A stretch of 64,000 nt of DNA, taken from Streptomyces laurentii. Lineage in GTDB: Bacteria > Actinomycetota > Actinomycetes > Streptomycetales > Streptomycetaceae. Below, piece by piece: positions 33,333 to 42,713 of the stretch. Each line of letters starts with the position of its first letter. The stretch's first letter is position 1. A program made the position numbers and the translations under genes. The stretch lies in the NCBI GenBank assembly GCA_002355495.1, contig AP017424.1:3720001-3784000 (forward strand), given 5' to 3'. The notes under the pieces were generated by a model. That model was not told the DNA's origin, searched no databases, and saw only the letters and a list, made by a program, of their open reading frames with translations.

Positions 33333-35153
33333 TCAGCCGCGCGCCGCGTCCGGGTGGACCGACTCCGTGACCGGGCGGCCCTCGACGACCTTCGCCTCGG
33401 CCGGCTTGCGCAGCGCGATGTTGAGCTCCTTGAGGCGGGACTCGTCGAGTTCCGTCGGGGCGCCCATCATGAGGTCCTGCGCGTTGCCGTTGAGCGGGAA
33501 GGCGATGGTCTCGCGGATGTTCGGCTCGTCGGCGAGGAGCATGACGATCCGGTCGACGCCCGGGGCGATGCCACCGTGCGGCGGGGCGCCGAACTGGAAG
33601 GCGCGCAGCATGCCCGCGAACTCGGTCTCGACGACCTCGCGCGGGTAGCCGGCGATCTCGAACGCCTTGAACATGATGGCGGGCTCGTGGTTCCGGATCG
33701 CGCCGGAGGACAGCTCGATGCCGTTGCAGACGATGTCGTACTGCCAGCCGAGGATGTCCAGCGGGTCCTGGGTCTCCAGGGCCTCAAGGCCACCCTGCGG
33801 CATCGAGAAGGGGTTGTGCGAGAAGTCGATCTTGCCGGTCTCCTCGTCCTTCTCGTACATCGGGAAGTCGACGATCCACGCGAAGCGGAAGACGTTCTCC
33901 TCGAACCGGCCGGCGCGCTTGGCGGCCTCGACCCGGACCGGGCCCATGATCTTGGAGACCTCGTCGAACTCGCCCGCGCCGAAGAACACGGCGTGGCCCG
34001 GCTCCAGGCCGAGACGCTCGACGAGGACCTTGACGTTGTCCTCGGTGAGGAACTTGGCGATCGGGCCGGTCAGGGCGTTGCCCTCGCCGACGCGCACCCA
34101 GGCGAGGCCCTTGGCGCCGAGCGAGACGGCGAAGTCGCCGAGGCCGTCGAAGAACTTGCGCGGCTGGTCACCGGTGTCCGGGACGGCGAGCGCGCGGACG
34201 TGCTTGCCGGCGAACGCCTTGAACTCCGAGTCCGCGAAGACGTCGGTGATGTCGACGAGTTCGAGGTCGGTGCGCAGGTCGGGCTTGTCGTTGCCGTACT
34301 TGAGCATGGACTCGCGGAACGGGATCCGCGGGAACGGGCTGCTGACCGGACGGCCGCCGCCGAACTCCTCGAAGAGCTCGGTCATCAGCTTCTCGATCGG
34401 CTGGAAGACGTCCTCCTGCTCGACGAAGCTCATCTCGACGTCGAGCTGGTAGAACTCGCCCGGCGAGCGGTCGGCGCGGGCGTCCTCGTCGCGGAAGCAG
34501 GGCGCGATCTGGAAGTAGCGGTCGAAGCCCGAGATCATCAGCAGCTGCTTGAACTGCTGCGGGGCCTGCGGCAGCGCGTAGAACTTGCCCGGGTTCAGGC
34601 GGGACGGGACGACGAAGTCACGCGCGCCCTCGGGGGAGGTCGCGGTGAGGATCGGGGTCGCCATCTCGTTGAAGCCGAGCGCCACCATCTTGGAGCGGAT
34701 CGCGGCGATGACCGCGGACCGCAGCATGATGTTCTTGTGCATGCGCTCGCGGCGCAGGTCGAGGAAGCGGTACTCCAGGCGCCGCTCCTCGTTCACACCG
34801 TCGTCGGTGTTGATGGTGAAGGGGATCTGCTGCGCCCCGCCGAGAACCTCGACGTCGGCGGCCTCGATCTCGATCTCGCCGGTGGCGAGGTCCGGGTTGA
34901 TGTTCTCGGCGCCACGCGAGACGACCTTGCCGTCGACGCGGACGACGGTCTCCTTCGTCAGCTTGTCGAGCACCTCGGCCGCCGCCGTGCCGGGGCGGGC
35001 GACCAGCTGGGTGATGCCGTAGTGGTCGCGGAGATCGATGAAGAGGATGCCGCCCAGGTCGCGCCGATTGTGCAGCCAGCCGCTGAGCCGGACGTCGGTA
35101 CCGACGTCAGAGGCGCGGAGCTCGCCGCAGGTGTGGGACCTGTACCGATGCAT
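33333..35153 (-). CDS. aspS: Aspartate--tRNA ligase
   Basis: A 606-residue bacterial-type class II aspartyl-tRNA synthetase. The OB-fold anticodon domain is at the N-terminus ([20 protein letters not shown]). Class II motif 2 is [20 protein letters not shown] and motif 3 is [14 protein letters not shown]. The inserted GAD domain lies between ([20 protein letters not shown] region). Domain order and length are normal. Start ATG 35153. It is a monocistronic housekeeping gene with a terminator after it and a small palindrome in its upstream region. Confidence 0.97.
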   Translation of the reverse strand: MHRYRSHTCGELRASDVGTDVRLSGWLHNRRDLGGILFIDLRDHYGITQLVARPGTAAAEVLDKLTKETVVRVDGKVVSRGAENINPDLATGEIEIEAADVEVLGGAQQIPFTINTDDGVNEERRLEYRFLDLRRERMHKNIMLRSAVIAAIRSKMVALGFNEMATPILTATSPEGARDFVVPSRLNPGKFYALPQAPQQFKQLLMISGFDRYFQIAPCFRDEDARADRSPGEFYQLDVEMSFVEQEDVFQPIEKLMTELFEEFGGGRPVSSPFPRIPFRESMLKYGNDKPDLRTDLELVDITDVFADSEFKAFAGKHVRALAVPDTGDQPRKFFDGLGDFAVSLGAKGLAWVRVGEGNALTGPIAKFLTEDNVKVLVERLGLEPGHAVFFGAGEFDEVSKIMGPVRVEAAKRAGRFEENVFRFAWIVDFPMYEKDEETGKIDFSHNPFSMPQGGLEALETQDPLDILGWQYDIVCNGIELSSGAIRNHEPAIMFKAFEIAGYPREVVETEFAGMLRAFQFGAPPHGGIAPGVDRIVMLLADEPNIRETIAFPLNGNAQDLMMGAPTELDESRLKELNIALRKPAEAKVVEGRPVTESVHPDAARG

Positions 35154-35198
35154 CGTCGTTCATCCAGTCTTCGGGATCAAAGGGCTAACCCATATCCC

Positions 35199-35212
35199 AT
35201 TGCGTGCGCAAT
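35199..35212. promoter_or_regulatory. Imperfect palindrome in the aspS/SpoIIE divergent region
   Basis: ATTGCGTGCGCAAT is symmetric at 12 of 14 positions and lies 46 bp upstream of aspS and 95 bp upstream of the divergent SpoIIE gene. A regulator-binding role is possible; no regulator gene adjoins it. Confidence 0.35.
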
Positions 35213-35306
35213 ACGTTATGGGGTTACCAGACTACCGGGACGGCCCCGATCGCGATTCGAATACCGATGGTGGCACCCCGGAGTGCGCTCTTCATAAAGT
35301 GGGGCA

Positions 35307-37454
35307 ATGCGTACCGAGGATGTCCTGGCCGCCCTCGCCACCGGCCTGTGGCGCTGGGACAAGGCCTCCGGAACCGTCACGCTCGACGCCGAGGCGGCCC
35401 GGCTGATCGGGCTGCCCGCCGAGCCCGTACGGCTGGGCGAGGCCGCGGCCCGCTCACGTTTCCACCCGGTCGACTGGAACGGGATCGACGGCGTCGTGGC
35501 CCTCGCCCTCGCCGAGGGGACCCTGGCCGAGACCCGGCTGCGGATCACGGACGAGTCCGGTCGGGTGATCCGTACCGTACGGACCAGATCCAAGCCGCTG
35601 TTCGAGGGAAGCGCCCGACACGGAAGGAACGGCCGCGGCTACCAGCTGGTCGGCACCCTCCAGGAGGTCGCCGAGCCGCCGTCCGGCGCGGGGGCGGACC
35701 GTACGGCCGTCACCGGCGACTGGCGGCGCTCGCGCGAGGCGTTCCTGCTCGACGCCGGGCGGGCGCTCGCGGAGGCGCGGTCGACGGCCGAGGTGCTGCG
35801 GGTGGCGGCGTCGCTGTCGATGCCGGGCTTCTCGCCGGACGGGCTCGCGGTGTTCGGGCTGTCGGGCGACCGGCTGACGATCGTCGGCCATCACGGGCAC
35901 GGGGAGGGCGACGACGGGCCGTTCGCGTCGATGACGCTGGACACCGACTATCCGGCGGCCGAGGTCGTACGGACGGGCCGGGCGATCTATCTGCCGACGC
36001 CGGAGGAGTACGCGCGCCGCTTCCCCATGACATGGCCGCTGGCGCAGCGCTTCGAGCGCCGTTCGTGGGCGTTCGTGCCGCTGGTCGTCGCCGGGCGGAC
36101 GACGGGCGCGTGGATGGCGGCGTTCACGCATCCGGTGGCGTTCACGCCGGACGAACGCGCGGTCCTGACGACGGTCGCCCGGATGCTCGCGCAGGCACTG
36201 AGCCGGGCCGGGACGGCCGAGTCGGAACGCGAACTGTCGCTCGGACTCCAGCGCACGATGAGGCCGCTGCTCGGGCCGGGCATCCCGGGGATCCGGATGG
36301 CGGCGCGGTACGTGCCGACGGGCGGCGGGCTCCAGGTCGGCGGCGACTGGTACGACATGATCCGGCTGCCCGGCGGGGCGGGAGCGGGACGGATCGCGCT
36401 GGTCATCGGCGATGTGCAGGGGCACGACGTACGGGCCGCCGGGCTCATGGGGCAGCTGCGGATCGCCCTGCGCGCGTACGCCTCCGAGGGGCACCGGCCG
36501 GACGCGGTGCTCACGCGCGCGTCACGCTTCCTGTACGGGATCAACGACGGCAACGCCGCGGAGGGGAGCCCGGACGAGGCGAGCGGCGACTTCGCGCCCC
36601 GGTTCGCGACCTGCCTGTACCTGGAGGTCGACCTGGAGACGGGGCTTGTCGACCTCGCGCGGGCCGGGCATCCGGATCCGGCGGTACGGATGAACGACGG
36701 GACGGTCCTGCTGAGGCCCACCGCCGGCGGCCTGCCCCTCGGCATCGACCCCGACACCGACTACCCCACCACCCGGCTCACCCTGGAACCCGGCGAGACC
36801 CTGATGATCTGCACCGACGGACTCCTGGAGACCGGCGGCCACGACCTCGACACCGGCTGGGAACGGATCCGCCGGATCCTGGAGGCCCACGACGGCGAGG
36901 ACCTCGAAGCGCTCGCCGACGGCCTCGTCGAGGCCGTCCACGGACCCGGCTCGCACCACACCACCGGGCCGCTCGCCGACCGCCGCGAGGACGACATCGC
37001 GCTCGTCCTGCTCTCCCGCCGGCCGGGCGAGACCGCCGTCCGGGTGGCACGGGAACGCCCGCGGCGCACCCTGATGACGATCGCCCAGACCGAACCGGAG
37101 CGCATCGCCGCCGCCCGCGAGCAGGTACGGCAACTGCTGCACGACTGGAAGGACGAGGACCAGCGCGACGCCGCCGTCCTCATGGTGTCGGAGATGGTCA
37201 CCAACGTCCTCGTCCACACGGACGGCGACGCGCTGCTCGCCGCCGAGGTGACCTGCCTCGGGGACGCCGGCCGCCGGCTGCGCGTCGAGGTCGCCGACAC
37301 GAGCGACGACCTGCCGCACCGGCGCGACCCGGGCGAGATGGCGTCGAGCGGGCGGGGGCTCGTGCTGATGGAGATGCTGGCGGAGACGTGGGGCGTGGAC
37401 CCGCGGGGCGAGGGCAAGGCGATCTGGTTCGAACTGCACGAGCCGCCCGCCTGA
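35307..37454 (+). CDS. PAS-GAF-SpoIIE phosphatase with HATPase anti-sigma domain
   Basis: A 715-residue signalling protein. Residues 1-110 look like a PAS sensor (TGLWRWDKASGTVTLDAEAA); about 145-300 a GAF domain (VLRVAASLSMPGFSPDGLAV). About 320-550 is a SpoIIE-type PP2C phosphatase (LQVGGDWYDMIRLPGG, LVIGDVQGHDVRAAGLMGQL, ICTDGLLETGG, REDDIALVLL, all metal-site Asp present). About 575-712 is a HATPase_c_2 kinase (VSEMVTNVLVHTDGDA, SSGRGLVLMEMLAETWG). Such proteins control anti-anti-sigma factors by dephosphorylation and can phosphorylate them through the kinase-like domain. No membrane segment, so it is soluble. Start ATG 35307. The stop is 13 bp from the convergent AI-2E gene. Confidence 0.92.
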   Translation: MRTEDVLAALATGLWRWDKASGTVTLDAEAARLIGLPAEPVRLGEAAARSRFHPVDWNGIDGVVALALAEGTLAETRLRITDESGRVIRTVRTRSKPLFEGSARHGRNGRGYQLVGTLQEVAEPPSGAGADRTAVTGDWRRSREAFLLDAGRALAEARSTAEVLRVAASLSMPGFSPDGLAVFGLSGDRLTIVGHHGHGEGDDGPFASMTLDTDYPAAEVVRTGRAIYLPTPEEYARRFPMTWPLAQRFERRSWAFVPLVVAGRTTGAWMAAFTHPVAFTPDERAVLTTVARMLAQALSRAGTAESERELSLGLQRTMRPLLGPGIPGIRMAARYVPTGGGLQVGGDWYDMIRLPGGAGAGRIALVIGDVQGHDVRAAGLMGQLRIALRAYASEGHRPDAVLTRASRFLYGINDGNAAEGSPDEASGDFAPRFATCLYLEVDLETGLVDLARAGHPDPAVRMNDGTVLLRPTAGGLPLGIDPDTDYPTTRLTLEPGETLMICTDGLLETGGHDLDTGWERIRRILEAHDGEDLEALADGLVEAVHGPGSHHTTGPLADRREDDIALVLLSRRPGETAVRVARERPRRTLMTIAQTEPERIAAAREQVRQLLHDWKDEDQRDAAVLMVSEMVTNVLVHTDGDALLAAEVTCLGDAGRRLRVEVADTSDDLPHRRDPGEMASSGRGLVLMEMLAETWGVDPRGEGKAIWFELHEPPA

Positions 37455-37467
37455 CCCGCGTACGTGA

Positions 37468-38592
37468 TCAGGGGTGTCCATGCGGGTCCGGCGGCCCGCC
37501 CTCGGCCCCGGCCCCGGTCCCGTACCGCCCCCGCAGTTCGCTGATCACCCCGAAGAACGCCGCCGTCAGCGGTACGGCCAGCAGCATCCCGAGGATCCCG
37601 GCGACCGACGCGCCCGCCGTGATCGCCAGCATCACCAGCGCCGGATGCATCTGCACCGTGCGGCTCTGCACCACCGGCTGGAGCACGTGCCCCTCGATGA
37701 CCTGCACGGCGAGGACGACCCCGAGCACCCACAGCGCGATCACGACCCCCCGGTCGGCGAGCGCGACGAGCACGGCGACGGCGCCGGAGAGGAACGCGCC
37801 CAGGTACGGGATGTAGGCGCCGACGAAGACGAGCGCGGCGAGCCCGACCGCGCCCGGCACCTTCAGCACCAGCAGCCCCACGCCGATGAGGACGGAGTCG
37901 ACGGCCGCGATGACCGTCGTCCCGCGCATGAACCCCTCGACGGCCTGGAAGGCGCGCCGCGCCATCGCCTCGACCATGTCGCCGGTGGAGCGGGGCGCGA
38001 GCGTGCGCAGCACTCCGATCGCGCGGTCGGAGTCGCGCAGGAAGAAGAAGATGAGCAGCAGCGCGAGGACGGCGGTGGCGGCCATCTGGGCGACGACGCT
38101 GAGCCCGGAGATCACCCCGGAGGCGGCCGTTCCGCCGAACTTCTCCAGCAACTGCCGGGCGTTCCTCGCCAGGTCGTCGAGGGAGGTGCCGGCGGCGCCG
38201 AGGTGCCGGGTGATGCTCTGGGCCGCGTCCCGGAGCGAGGCGATGATCTGGTCGCCGGTGTCGACGAGGGCGGCGACCACGATGTACGTGATCCCGCCGA
38301 CCACCACGAGCACGGCGAGCACCGTGAGCCCGGCCGCGAGCGACCGCTGTACCCGCATCAGCAGCAGCCGCCGGTAGAGGGGACCGAGCAGCGCGGTGCC
38401 GAGCAGCGCGAGCAGCACCGGCGTGACGGCCGTCTTGAAGACCACGACCAGCCAGACGAACACGGCCGCGACCCCGGCGACGAGCAGCAGGACCACACAC
38501 CAGGCGGCGGTACGGCGCGCCCCCTCGGGCAACAGGGGCCGCGCCCCGGCCGGCGGCCGGGACGGCGGCGTGGGCGGCGGCGCGGCGGACAT
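37468..38592 (-). CDS. AI-2E family transporter
   Basis: A 374-residue membrane protein of the AI-2E exporter (TqsA/YdiK/PerM) family, now known to include cation/proton antiporters as well as the quorum-signal exporter. About seven or eight helices are visible: two at the N-terminus, a periplasmic-type helical region (SLRDAAQSITRHLG), and the conserved C-terminal block GFMRGTTVIAAVDSVLIGVG with FVGAYIPYLGAFLSG and LQPVVQSRTVQMHPALVMLA. I chose ATG 38592; GTG 38613 would add seven residues. Substrate unknown. Confidence 0.9.
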   Translation of the reverse strand: MSAAPPPTPPSRPPAGARPLLPEGARRTAAWCVVLLLVAGVAAVFVWLVVVFKTAVTPVLLALLGTALLGPLYRRLLLMRVQRSLAAGLTVLAVLVVVGGITYIVVAALVDTGDQIIASLRDAAQSITRHLGAAGTSLDDLARNARQLLEKFGGTAASGVISGLSVVAQMAATAVLALLLIFFFLRDSDRAIGVLRTLAPRSTGDMVEAMARRAFQAVEGFMRGTTVIAAVDSVLIGVGLLVLKVPGAVGLAALVFVGAYIPYLGAFLSGAVAVLVALADRGVVIALWVLGVVLAVQVIEGHVLQPVVQSRTVQMHPALVMLAITAGASVAGILGMLLAVPLTAAFFGVISELRGRYGTGAGAEGGPPDPHGHP

Positions 38593-38694
38593 ACCCCCAC
38601 CGGACCACGCCACCCGCCCCGCCGTCGCGCGCTGGACGCCGTACGGGTGACACCACGTCAGGGGTCCGGCCCTGCCTTCCCGCGCCCGGCACGG

Positions 38695-39387
38695 TCAGCG
38701 TGTGCGGGCAGTGATCAGAAGGGTGGTCGGCCAGGGATCGAGGCGCGGGTGCCGAAGCTCGACGGCGGATGTGAGCCGCAGTCCTGCCCGAGCGAGGTGG
38801 GCGGCCCAGCGGGGCGCGTCGAACTCCCAGCGGGTGACGGGAAGTCTGGTGCGGTCCGGCAGGGTGATGTAGTCCTCGCGCGGGCCGTCGTCCGGCAAGG
38901 GACGCCTTCCGGCCCGTGCGGGGTGGGGTACCGAGAAGGCGAGTACGCCGCCTGGTCGCAGGTGGCGGGAGATCGCGGGGAGCAGCAGTTCGGGTGCGAC
39001 CAGGCCGACAGCCCCGAAGACGGAGCAGACGGCGTCGTAGATCCGGGTGCCGGCCCGGAGGTGGTGCAGGGCGTGGCCCGCGGCGAAGGAGGTGCCGTCG
39101 ATGTGGCCGTAGTGCGAGCGCGCCCGGCGTACTTGGAGTCCGATCAGATCGACGCCGGTGACACGGGCCTGGTGGTGCTGGGCCAGATGGGCGGCGTTGT
39201 GCCCGGAGCCGCATCCCAGTTCCAGCAGGCGTTTGCCGGACAGGTCCCGGCCGATGGCCTCGGCGCCGGGGCCCAGACCCGGGTGGGTGCTCCATTCCAG
39301 ACGCGCGGGAGGAGTGAGGGCGTGGGCCGGGCCGGCGGCCAGGAGCTGGACAGCGTGGGCGTACCAAGGGGAGGTCCGGGCGATCAT
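38695..39387 (-). CDS. SAM-dependent methyltransferase, class I
   Basis: A 230-residue class I methyltransferase. Motif I is KRLLELGCGSGHNAAHLA and the acidic end of beta-2 is VTGVDLIGLQV. Later strands are AVCSVFGAVGLV and LRPGGVLAFSVPHPARAGRR, typical of small-molecule O- or N-methyltransferases. Start ATG 39387. It is divergent from the UTRA/GntR gene pair, with the inverted repeat 39515-39539 between them, so it may be their target. Substrate unknown. Confidence 0.88.
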   Translation of the reverse strand: MIARTSPWYAHAVQLLAAGPAHALTPPARLEWSTHPGLGPGAEAIGRDLSGKRLLELGCGSGHNAAHLAQHHQARVTGVDLIGLQVRRARSHYGHIDGTSFAAGHALHHLRAGTRIYDAVCSVFGAVGLVAPELLLPAISRHLRPGGVLAFSVPHPARAGRRPLPDDGPREDYITLPDRTRLPVTRWEFDAPRWAAHLARAGLRLTSAVELRHPRLDPWPTTLLITARTR

Positions 39388-39514
39388 CCGGACCTCCAGG
39401 GTCGGGCTCTCTGTTCCATCAGGGCTCCAGCAGGACGGCGTCGAGGATCAAAGACGACGGAACGGCGCCGGATCCGGTGAGGTCCGGCGCTTGGCCGCAC
39501 TTTAAGCGCTATCC

Positions 39515-39539
39515 ACCTTAAGCGGCAAGCACTTAAGGT
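39515..39539. promoter_or_regulatory. Inverted repeat operator between methyltransferase and UTRA genes
   Basis: Perfect 8-base arms ACCTTAAG (39515-39522) and CTTAAGGT (39532-39539) with a 9-base spacer. Further TTAAG- or GTAAGG-like half-sites lie on both sides (near 39500 and 39560). Symmetry, position and half-site number suit a GntR/HutC-type operator for the divergent genes. Confidence 0.6.
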
Positions 39540-39606
39540 CTTCCATGATGCGGAGAGCCGTAAGGACGTAAGGTCGGACGCAACCCGTGAGCTTGGAGGT
39601 ACGCGC

Positions 39607-40143
39607 ATGTCGGGCGAGGCGTGGATCAGCGAGGCAGCGCCCTATCTGGCTCCGCGCGAGCCCGGACAGGCAGACGCGTGGACCGACGAGGCCGGGCGCC
39701 GGGGACGGCGCGGCGGTCAGAGCGTGTTCGAGGCCGGCGAGGTGGCGGCACCCGAAGCCGTTCGGGCCGCACTCGACCTCGAACAGGGTCAACGAGTGGT
39801 CGTACGGGCCCGGTTGATCCTGCTGGACGAACGTCCTGTCGAGATCGCACGCTCCTACTACCCGCTCGGGGTCGCACAGGGGACCCGCCTCGCCGACCCG
39901 CGCAAGATTCCCGGAGGCGCGGTCACACTCCTGCGTGAGCTGGGATACACGGCGGACACCGTCACCGAGGACGTGAGCGCCGGCCTGGCCGATCCGGAAG
40001 AGTGCGGCCGTCTGGAACTCCCGCCCGGGAGCGCGGTCCTGCGCCTGCTCCGTACGAGCGGCACAGCGGACGGATTCCCTTTCGAGGCATCCCTGATGAC
40101 CATGCCGACCGACCGGCACCTCACCTACCGACTCGGGAAGTAG
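39607..40143 (+). CDS. UTRA-domain protein without a DNA-binding domain
   Basis: A 178-residue protein consisting essentially of a UTRA effector-binding domain of HutC-type GntR regulators: VRAALDLEQGQRVVVRARLI, VEIARSYYPLGVAQGTRLAD, VTEDVSAGLADPEECGRLEL and SAVLRLLRTSGTADGFPFEA. The first 35 residues have no helix-turn-helix. It starts at ATG 39607 with GGAGG upstream and ends 5 bp before a full HTH-UTRA regulator whose UTRA part it resembles (SYYPLGLAEGTRI). A ligand-sensing partner or heterodimer subunit is the natural guess. Whether it is a stable functional protein is unknown. Confidence 0.82.
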   Translation: MSGEAWISEAAPYLAPREPGQADAWTDEAGRRGRRGGQSVFEAGEVAAPEAVRAALDLEQGQRVVVRARLILLDERPVEIARSYYPLGVAQGTRLADPRKIPGGAVTLLRELGYTADTVTEDVSAGLADPEECGRLELPPGSAVLRLLRTSGTADGFPFEASLMTMPTDRHLTYRLGK

Positions 40144-40148
40144 AAGCG

Positions 40149-40916
40149 ATGCCGAGGAAGTTCAAGGATCTGCGTTCCGCGCACCAGAAGATCGCCGCCG
40201 AGATCCGGCGGCAGATCACACGGGGAGATCTCTTGCCCGGCAGCAAGCTGGGGTCCACGGCGGAGCTGATGGACCGGTACGGCGGAGTCGCCAACACCAC
40301 GGTCCAGAAAGCGCTGCAGATGCTCAAGGCGGAGGGCCTTGTGGAAGGCATGCCCGGCAAGGGTGTCTTCGTACGTCCGCACGCGCAGCAGCCGATCGAG
40401 CCGATCGCCTTCATGAAGCCGGCCGAGGCGGGCGAGCCGTATCCATGGATGGCGGAGGCGGCCAAGCGGCGGCAGACCGGGCGGTCCGAACTGCTCGACG
40501 TCTCGGTGGTCCGCCCTCCGAAGGAGGTCGCGGACGCGCTGGGGTTGTCGGACGGCGATCAGGCCGTCCTGCGCAAGCAGATCCTCTTCCTGGACGACGA
40601 ACCCACGGAACTGACCTGCTCGTACTATCCACTCGGGCTGGCCGAAGGCACCCGGATACTGGAGAAGAAGCGCATCAGGGGAGGCACCCCGGCCCTCCTC
40701 GCGTCGCTCGGGTTCCCGCCGCGCGAGTTCGTCGACGAGCTGTCGTCGGAGATCCCCACCGAGGAAGAGGTGGCCGCGCTGGAGCTGCCCAAGGACATGC
40801 CCGTCCTGGTCGCTTTCCGAGTGGTCTACTCCGACGGCGGTCGCCCCATCGAGGCGACGCTGATGACGAAGGCCGCGCACCGATACCGGATGCGGTACAG
40901 GCTGCCGGTCGCATGA
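40149..40916 (+). CDS. GntR family transcriptional regulator (HutC/UTRA type)
   Basis: A 255-residue regulator. The winged helix is at residues 8-75 (AHQKIAAEIRRQITRGDLLP, AELMDRYGGVANTTVQKALQ, LKAEGLVEGMPGKGVFV), and a complete UTRA domain follows (ADALGLSDGDQAVLRKQILF, CSYYPLGLAEGTRILEKKRI, LPKDMPVLVAFRVVYSDGGR). Five bases separate it from the UTRA-only gene, so both are in one operon. It most likely binds the inverted repeat at 39515-39539 and responds to an unknown small molecule. Bidirectional terminator downstream. Confidence 0.93.
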   Translation: MPRKFKDLRSAHQKIAAEIRRQITRGDLLPGSKLGSTAELMDRYGGVANTTVQKALQMLKAEGLVEGMPGKGVFVRPHAQQPIEPIAFMKPAEAGEPYPWMAEAAKRRQTGRSELLDVSVVRPPKEVADALGLSDGDQAVLRKQILFLDDEPTELTCSYYPLGLAEGTRILEKKRIRGGTPALLASLGFPPREFVDELSSEIPTEEEVAALELPKDMPVLVAFRVVYSDGGRPIEATLMTKAAHRYRMRYRLPVA

Positions 40917-40937
40917 CACCCCGCGCCGGCGAACGCC

Positions 40938-40974
40938 CGCGGGCCCGGTCCGAAGGGGGTGGACCGGGCCCGCG
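40938..40974. terminator. Bidirectional terminator between GntR and pirin genes
   Basis: Perfect 14-base arms CGCGGGCCCGGTCC (40938-40951) and GGACCGGGCCCGCG (40961-40974) with a 9-base loop, between convergent genes. Confidence 0.82.
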
Positions 40975-41016
40975 CGCGGGGCGGCTCGCGTGGAGCCGCG
41001 CCGGGATCGCCGGGTG

Positions 41017-42000
41017 TCACGCCGTCGGCGGCTCCTGCTCGTTCATGCCGTGGACGTTGGCCGGGATCGTGCCGAGGCGGCCGGCCTGGTAGTCCTCGAA
41101 CGCCTGGCGGAGTTCGGCCTGGGTGTTCATGACGAACGGGCCGTAGTGCGCCATCGGCTCGCGGATCGGCTGTCCGCCGAGGAGGACGACCTCGAGGTCC
41201 GGGGTGTTCCCGTCCTGCTTCTCGTCGGCGCGCACGACGAGCTTGCCGCCCTTGCCGAAGACGGCGGTCTGGCCCATGTGGACCGGGCGCCGCTCCTCGC
41301 CGACCGTGCCGCGGCCGGCCATGACGTACGCGAGGCCGTTGAAGTCCTCGCGCCACGGCAGGGCGATCTCGGCGCCCGGCCGCAGGGTGGCGTGGATCAT
41401 CGTGATCGGGGTGTGGGTGACACCCGGGCCCTGGTGGCCGTCCAGCTCACCGGCGATGACGCGGAGCAGCGCGCCGCCGTCGGGGCTGGTGAGCAGCTGG
41501 ACCTGGCCGCCGCGGATGTCCTGGTAGCGCGGGGCCATCATCTTGTCCGCGGCCGGCAGGTTCACCCACAGCTGGAGGCCGTGGAAGAGACCGCCGCTGA
41601 CGACCAGGCTCTCCGGCGGCGCCTCGATGTGCAGGAGGCCGGAGCCGGCGGTCATCCACTGGGTGTCGCCGTTGGTGATGGTGCCGCCACCGCCGTGCGA
41701 GTCCTGGTGGTCGAAGATGCCGTCGATGATGTAGGTGACGGTCTCGAAGCCGCGGTGCGGGTGCCAGGGGGTGCCCTTCGGCTCGCCCGGCGCGTACTCC
41801 ACCTCGCCCATCTGGTCCATCATGATGAACGGGTCGAGGTACTGGTAGTTGATGCCCGCGAACGCGCGGCGGACGGGGAAGCCCTCGCCCTCGAAGCCCG
41901 AGGGGGCCGTGGTCACGGCGAGGACGGGGCGGGCGACGGCGTCGGCCTGGGCGGCGACGCGGGGCAGCGTGAGCGGGTTCTCGACAGTCACGGCAGGCAT
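41017..42000 (-). CDS. Pirin family protein
   Basis: A 327-residue bicupin of the pirin family (iron-binding; some members act as quercetinases or redox regulators). The N-terminal cupin has the metal-site pattern GTPWHPHRGFETVTYIIDG then FDHQDSHGGGGTITNGDTQW and LHIEAPP, so the three His and the Glu appear present. The C-terminal pirin domain is complete (HATLRPGAEIALPW, GQTAVFGKGGKLVV). ATG 42000 follows AAGGAGG at seven bases. A MarR/HxlR-like dyad (42038-42053) lies upstream. Monocistronic. Confidence 0.94.
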   Translation of the reverse strand: MPAVTVENPLTLPRVAAQADAVARPVLAVTTAPSGFEGEGFPVRRAFAGINYQYLDPFIMMDQMGEVEYAPGEPKGTPWHPHRGFETVTYIIDGIFDHQDSHGGGGTITNGDTQWMTAGSGLLHIEAPPESLVVSGGLFHGLQLWVNLPAADKMMAPRYQDIRGGQVQLLTSPDGGALLRVIAGELDGHQGPGVTHTPITMIHATLRPGAEIALPWREDFNGLAYVMAGRGTVGEERRPVHMGQTAVFGKGGKLVVRADEKQDGNTPDLEVVLLGGQPIREPMAHYGPFVMNTQAELRQAFEDYQAGRLGTIPANVHGMNEQEPPTA

Positions 42001-42037
42001 GGTGTGGCCTCCTTGTACCTTCTTGTGGCTTCACTTT

Positions 42038-42053
42038 AGTTGAACGATGAACT
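42038..42053. promoter_or_regulatory. Dyad upstream of pirin gene
   Basis: AGTTGAACGATGAACT is symmetric at 12 of 16 positions, with AGTT/AACT ends, 38 bp before the pirin start. The spacing resembles MarR/HxlR sites, and pirin genes are often controlled by redox-responsive MarR-type repressors; the specific regulator is not visible here. Confidence 0.4.
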
Positions 42054-42072
42054 TTCTGCCACCCGGAACGCC

Positions 42073-42104
42073 GAACGCCCGGGAGGAATTCCTCCCGGGC
42101 GTTC
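42073..42104. terminator. Perfect 32-base palindrome, terminator of sseB-type gene
   Basis: Arms GAACGCCCGGGAGGAA and TTCCTCCCGGGCGTTC are perfectly complementary with no unpaired centre. It lies 22 bases beyond the stop of the minus-strand SseB gene and just upstream of the pirin promoter. Confidence 0.8.
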
Positions 42105-42126
42105 CCTCGCCTGTCTCCAGGGTCCG

Positions 42127-42663
42127 TCAGCCGTACATCCTGCGCATCGCGTAGTCGACCATCTGCTCCACGGCCTTCGCGTCGAAGACCATCCGGTGGT
42201 CGCCCTCCATGTCGAGGACGAAGCCGTAGCCGGTCGGCAGCAGGTCGATCACCTCGGCGCCGGTGATCACGAAGTACTTGGATTCCTTGCCCGCGTAGCG
42301 CCGCAGCTCCTTGAGCGTGGTGAACATGGGGATCACCGGCTGCTGGGTGTTGTGCAGCGCCAGGAAGCCCGGGGTGTCGCCGCGCGGGCAGTAGACCTTC
42401 GAGGTCGCGAAGATCTGCTGGAAGTCCTCGGCCGCCAGGGTGCCGGTGGTGAACGCGCGGACCGCGTCGGCCAGCGACGGCGGCGACGGCTCCGGATAGA
42501 GCGGGGCCTGCTGCTGCCCGTACCCGCCCTGCATGCCCCCCGGCATCCCGCCTTGCATTCCCCCCTGCATGCCCGGCTGCCCCTGCATGCCGGGATGCGT
42601 GCCCTGCTGCGGAGGCGGGGCGTACTGCTGCTGCGCGCCCGGATTCTGCTCGTAGCCGTACAT
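42127..42663 (-). CDS. SseB family protein with Gln/Gly/Met-rich N-terminus
   Basis: A 178-residue protein. Residues 1-60 are a low-complexity arm (repeats of GMQG and QQ, e.g. [19 protein letters not shown]). Residues 65-178 form an SseB N-terminal domain ([57 protein letters not shown]). SseB domains occur in proteins linked to stress or secretion, but this actinobacterial type is uncharacterised. I chose ATG 42663, next to the divergent fadE5 control region; the upstream extension would enter that region. Confidence 0.85.
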   Translation of the reverse strand: MYGYEQNPGAQQQYAPPPQQGTHPGMQGQPGMQGGMQGGMPGGMQGGYGQQQAPLYPEPSPPSLADAVRAFTTGTLAAEDFQQIFATSKVYCPRGDTPGFLALHNTQQPVIPMFTTLKELRRYAGKESKYFVITGAEVIDLLPTGYGFVLDMEGDHRMVFDAKAVEQMVDYAMRRMYG

Positions 42664-42713
42664 GGGGCCAGAGCCTACTGCGTCACAGATACGCCGAATG
42701 GGGTTGCTCTTAT

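Noticed and set aside
35154..35306. T-box or other tRNA-sensing leader before aspS (also considered before metG)
   Set aside because: No T-box sequence or long structured leader is visible; the upstream gaps are short and hold only a small palindrome or the preceding terminator.
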